Of a stretch of 64,000 nt of DNA, positions 59,254-64,000 are shown piece after piece. A model generated the notes under the pieces. It ran no database searches, was not told the origin of the DNA, and saw nothing but the letters and a program-made list of their open reading frames with translations. Position numbers and translations under genes: made by a program. Numbering within the stretch: position 1 is the first letter of the stretch; every line of letters starts with the position of its first letter. Location: the NCBI RefSeq assembly GCF_000143535.2, contig NC_037310.1, forward strand, positions 1,736,001-1,800,000. The letters run 5' to 3'. The DNA is from Botrytis cinerea B05.10. Lineage: Eukaryota; Ascomycota; Leotiomycetes; Helotiales; Sclerotiniaceae.

Positions 59254-61975
59254 GATGGAAAGTTTGACAATTTGTGCTTTTCTTACTTCAAGACTCTAGT
59301 CTAAATCTGGTCTGTGTATGATGTTGGAACTTACGATATCGGGAGCACATTTATATTTGTCAAATATTTATCTTGAGGGATTACAGAACTCGCCTGTCTT
59401 TAGGAGATGAACAGGAGAGCAAAATCTCGATATCAATAGTTCTGTGGAAAATCCCACCAGTTTCCATGTCTTTCAACCCTGACTTCAATAATTATCTCGC
59501 ATTTCTAGCACTTCATTTGCTTTACTCATGAGAGGCGATCAATGAAGAATTAAACTTCCACAACCATCGAGGACATACCACATACAACTCAACAAAAACC
59601 TCTTATTAACATCAGATACTGAAGGGAATATTACCATATGAGCTAAAGAAGATTGATGTTAAGCGAATTATAGCAATAAACAACATCAAAATCCCGAGCC
59701 TCCAACAGATATCAAACAGCGATAGCCCAACAAAGTGGAATAGCTTAGAAAGACTGTGAGACTTTGGCTATTATCCCATCATTTCAATCCTGGCTCCAGC
59801 CCCCCCCCTTTGCCGAAACTCAAGACCCAGCAATCCTATAAACAACATGAAAAACCTTCACCGTCGGAGCCCCTCCCCTCAGCTCTTTCAATTTCCATCC
59901 CAGCGCCACCGGATCCACGAATTGACACTCTACCATCCCGGGTCGACCCACCGAGAACGTAACGGCAATACTTCGAATCAGGACACGCGCCGCGCTGCAG
60001 TTGTGTTTTTTTTTTTCGATCATTTGTGTGACGAAACACCACATGATTTTAGCTGGGCAATCATCTGGGTGGACAAATGGGAAGCCGCGCTGCAGATACC
60101 ATGGTTCTTGAGCCCCTGGGATTAAAGTTGGGGAAATATCTTTTCACTTGTGTGAATTTGATTGTTACTTTAGCCATCGTGAAAATCTTGTCCACCGGTT
60201 TTTGGGAAGTGCTGGGCAAGTAGTGATTAGCAGAGTCTTGGTTGCTACTTACAGTTTAGCACATTTCTAACGAAGTGTTTCTAGATCTTTTTATGGGTGA
60301 AGGTAAGATTAATTGTAAAAATAAAATAAAGAAAGTCTCGTGGCCAGCGTAGACTACGTGGTAGCAGGTGATAACAGCCTCTTCCTGTACTGTGACTATC
60401 ATGCAAGCATGAAAAGAAAAATACACCAGCACAAACGAAAATCAAAGGGGGACCTATCCACAATCAACACAGATATTCAAAGTCTGGTATGACTAGAATC
60501 GGAACTCCTGATATATCGTACTAGAAAAAGTCACAATGAAGATAAATTTGACCCCTAATTGTCATACTTCGTGGCATATCCATAGGTTCTTTTCACAATC
60601 ATTTCCTTCAGTTCCTTTCGTACTGAACAGTCTCCATGGCATGAGTAAATTGTAGTATAAAGAGACAGATATCCAGACTTAACAGTTAATAGTTAAAGTC
60701 TACAATTCTCCCAAAAGGCAGTGCGCATAATTTTACAATGGATGAAGTACCAATTATATTCCAAGGGATGGGACCTAGTCATCTTCAAACAGCCGTAAGA
60801 GTTCAAGAATAGTCAATCTGGTTTCAGGCCTGCTTATTCCTGAGAGCCGGCGACAATGTGAATTTTGTGGATTCCACCCTTTCTACAATAGGGCCATTAA
60901 GTTCCTGGTAATATCAACAACGTCGCACTTCGGTGTATTGGGGTTGGTTGGCAACTCGGTGGACCGGAAGTTAGGCAACCGCAGGTAGAATTGAATCAGA
61001 ACCGCGTGGCTGAACTTGATAGTATTAGGCATAGACTGCGGACGGCATTGACCTTGATGCGTCTCAGAAGTCTTATCGATCGTTTCCACATTTGGTATGA
61101 GCACATACCTCCTCCAGCGGTCAATAATTGAGATTATTGTGGCCTAGCATAGAACTTCTAGGCTAAGGCTATCACGCAGAAAGTGGGGTGGAGAATGATA
61201 TGAATCTAAGGAAATGAAATCTACTCTTAGTCTTACATAGATCATAGTCAAGCTGTTATTATTCACGCAACACAGCATTTAGCACTCTAAGATCCTCTAT
61301 TTAAAATCCTACAATCGGTCCTTATGTAGATTGAACCATAACACCTGTCCGAGGTTTTGTCATTTCCCGGTTCATCCTTCAACTAATTAAGCATGTCATG
61401 GCGGATTTGTACCCTACAAGCAAAAGAAGTGCAACCCGTAGAATAGTCAAGAACGCAATACCCAAATGAAAGTAGTAAGACTTCTTTCAATGTCTAGATT
61501 CAAATTTTGCAATGAGGTATCAGAGGCCCAAAGCAAAACATTTCATCACTTGAAGAGACTCACATCTAAGGCATGTGTATTCGAATGGATCAGACCCTTG
61601 TCTGTAGAAAATAACTCTCACTTGAGACTTCTATGTATGACATAAATACTCGAAATCGAGTGCGAAGATGCAGGAAGATAAATGTGTAAAATTTGTCAGA
61701 GGTGTAGTTCCAAACTAGTGACACGAATACTTTTTCTACTAAGTTTAATCTTTTCAACAGGACTCCTTCCTTGATATGGATAGATTCAGTAAGAGGCTTG
61801 AGTTTTTCTCAATGGCATCCCTAAAACATAGAGCAGACTGGCATGTTAGGATTTATTGGCAGGCCGCACTTAACCAAATTGCCAAGTATCCGTCAGCCAA
61901 CTCAAACTAAGATTAAACACCCAAGACATTAATTTGCCCTGTTCTTACAGACCCAGATATTAAACTTCGTACTGT
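59254..61975. other. Gene-poor stretch of about 2.7 kb
   Basis: A 74-codon minus-strand frame at 59820-60044 (ending ...GGAPTVKVFHVVYRIAGS) could be a terminal exon after a CTGCAG acceptor at about 60000, but no upstream exon was found. The rest shows no supported gene or repeat. Confidence 0.4.
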
Positions 61976-63978
61976 TCACCTTAAGCCCAAAAGTCCAAGA
62001 ATGTCATGCTTGTGAAAGAACGCCCGATTCCGCTTCCCGAATATATCTAGAGTAATTATAAGCAAATTTTCAAGAAAATCATTTTCGAACCAGATATAAC
62101 TTACACATTGGAACACTGAGCAAGCAAATACCAACCTGAATACTCGAGACTATCATAAAAGTATCATAGACACCATTCTTGACAAGCCACTCGTATCCAC
62201 TCCATGTGAGGCCAAAACTGAAGAAGTTCTTAAATATCAAAAGGCAAGTAAATGCTTCGATAGCGATGTCCCCTATTTCAATTGTCAAAAATCATGCATA
62301 TCAAACTAGGAAAGGAAAGGAGAACAGGGGAAACGAACTGTGTGCATCAACAATATAAAGTGAACTAAACATGTTAGTTAAACTATTCTCCAAAATCTAA
62401 AGCGCGGCGGAACAAACTCACCTCGCCACAGCTCCAATTACCATTCCCATAACCTCCAACCCAAAGAAGAAAATTGGCCAAAACCAGCCAAAATCCACTG
62501 GTCTATTTGCCGTAATCCCAAATCCATAAAGTCCCGCGCAACCAAAAATAAACTGTGGAATTACCAACAAGATTCTAAATTCTGGCTCGTATATGCCGTT
62601 GTTTTTTCTCGTCATGTATTTGGCACTCCAATCAGAAAGGACTCCCGCAACAATGAAACCGAGAATCGCGCCGACGAAAGCACCCGTGTAGGCATAGCCA
62701 GTTTTTACTTCATCCCAGAAAAGAGGCGGGCCAAGGAAGATTGCCGCGAGAATGATTCCAATAAAGACGGTCCAGCCGATAAGGGCTCCCTGAATAAGAC
62801 AGGCCCAAAAGATTGCTGGTTGAAAAAACAGAGGAAATGGCCGCAAGCAAAGTTTCCAGAAACTTTCATCGGAGTAGCGACCACTAAATGGCATGAGAGT
62901 GCCTCTGTAATTCGATTTGCCTCTGCCATATGAAGTGTGCGTTCTTCTAGATTTTTCATGTGGGGACAAACTGCCATTACTATTTGCTGTGACGATGGTT
63001 TCTGTCGTATTAGGTCCCCGGAGTATTTGTTCTAATTCATGGCCTGGTTTCAATATAAATTGGTCTATTTCGTCGGTAGATGCTAGATCGGTGTTCAAAT
63101 GAAGAGGCCGTACATATGCAGTTTCGGGAACGAAAAAAACCACAAGTGGCAGACAAACTCCAACGAAAATAGCGACAAAGTAGAACGACCATGGCCAACC
63201 AATTGTATGGGTGATTTTACCAACCAAAATTGGTGTAAAGAAGCAACCACCAAACACTGCAAGGTTAGTCAACGCCATACGTTTACCACGTTCATGGACG
63301 AAATATATGTCGCCAACGGTAGCGTTGACCAAGGCTTCAAAGGGAGCTGTTCCTATCCCTTGGAATATCCGTGCCCAAACTAGACTTGCATAAGATTTGG
63401 AGGCACCTCCCCAAGCACTTGAGAAAATCAAGATCACCGTCCCAAGAAGAAACTGATGTCTCTTGCCCCATATTCTAGCCGAAGGTATGTAGAAGATCCC
63501 AACAGCTCCTACGCCCATCAGATAGTACCCCGTCAGAATCGCAATCTCTGTAAATGGTAAATTGAAATGTAATGATAGAGTTAAAGTATTCGCAGCGAGG
63601 ATAGGACCCAGACAGGTTGCGAATATCGAAACGATTGAGAGGACAAGGAGGATAACATCGCGCTTCCACAGTGGCCAATTCTAGACACCATTGAAGTAAT
63701 CAGTAAGAGATATGTCTTCCCGTGTTGGATAGAAGACTATACCAGAGGATCCCTGGGGTCATCGCTAGGTTGCGGGACGAGAATGATAGGAACAGGACCC
63801 GATGTATCACACTTCAAGCCGGCAGATTCAGCACTTGCGACTTGGGGTCTTTCGGGGTCGTCAAAATACCGAGTGGTGCCTTGGAACAATCAGTAACGAG
63901 TAAGTTTTCGGATCAGAAAAAGTAAGAAATCCTACCAGGAACATGTTCCATCTTATCCTCTAGAATAAGCAACCCCAT
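61976..63978 (-). CDS. MFS transporter (DHA1/HOL-like), complete
   Basis: Six exons (63978-63936, 63879-63743, 63680-62422, 62364-62339, 62272-62105, 62046-61976) give 567 aa. Starts MGLLILEDKMEHVPG, 23 bp from the window edge. The pre-TM1 signature DDPRDPLNWPLWKRD spans intron 2; exon 3 holds TM1 to about TM10 with GKRHQFLLG (motif A) and a long central loop; a 26-nt microexon (62364-62339) carries SLYIVDAH, and the last exons restore RDIAIEAFTCLLIFKNFFSFG and the C-terminus VPMYIFGKRNRAFFHKHD. This group of fungal MFS proteins exports or imports small organic compounds; no substrate can be assigned. No biosynthetic gene lies beside it in this window. Confidence 0.9.
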
Positions 63979-64000
63979 CTTTACCAGATAAGGAAGCCCT

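Noticed and set aside
58612..59304. 230-codon plus-strand frame
   Set aside because: His/Pro/Arg-rich composition with no ordered segments; it mirrors the better minus-strand protein at 58804-59253.
59820..60044. Possible terminal exon on the minus strand
   Set aside because: Protein-like ending, but no upstream exon, start or family could be found.

Overview
The window is nuclear DNA of a filamentous ascomycete, most likely Botrytis or a close relative in the Sclerotiniaceae. Genes carry many short introns (about 45-140 nt) with GTANGT-type donors and CTNAC/CTAA branch sites. The succinate dehydrogenase iron-sulfur subunit at 56140-57098 is 300 aa long, and its Pro225, Asn230 and His272 fall exactly on Botrytis cinerea SdhB numbering. 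Exon structures below were built by eye from reading frame, splice sites and protein family knowledge; no search was run.

Left flank (about 1-11.3 kb): a gene-poor stretch with one small hypothetical gene, a Ser-rich unknown protein, then the conserved genes UBC6 (ER ubiquitin-conjugating enzyme), SAM50 (mitochondrial outer-membrane assembly) and a hotdog-fold thioesterase-like protein.

Middle (about 11.4-41.3 kb): an accessory, repeat-rich region that looks like one large or two adjoining secondary-metabolite clusters. In order: a possible small secreted peptide, a UstYa/DUF3328 oxidase-like protein, an MFS exporter, a flavin monooxygenase, a cis-CaaD-like tautomerase, an old-yellow-enzyme oxidoreductase, two divergent cytochromes P450, a glutathione transferase, a PTH11-type seven-TM receptor and a 997-aa bifunctional copalyl diphosphate/kaurene-type diterpene synthase with both active sites intact. 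A likely logic is that the synthase cyclises geranylgeranyl diphosphate, the P450s, FMO, OYE, UstYa and tautomerase decorate the scaffold, the GST handles electrophiles and the MFS protein exports. No GGPP synthase and no cluster transcription factor are visible. Between the genes lie AT-rich DNA, a 441-bp MITE with TA target duplication, a decayed hAT transposase, a 60-bp minisatellite, a decayed small gene and a duplicated 60-bp segment that differs by transitions.

Right flank (about 42.8-64 kb): mostly conserved genes again: a small single-TM protein, meiotic MSH4, the ribosome-assembly WD40 protein Notchless/Rsa4 (with a 36-bp minisatellite in intron 1), a 3-ketoacyl-CoA thiolase, a secreted BYS1-like protein, SDHB, two unknown single-exon genes and a second MFS transporter whose start codon lies 23 bp from the window edge. 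Three introns (two in the GST, one in MSH4) appear to use GC-AG splice sites.
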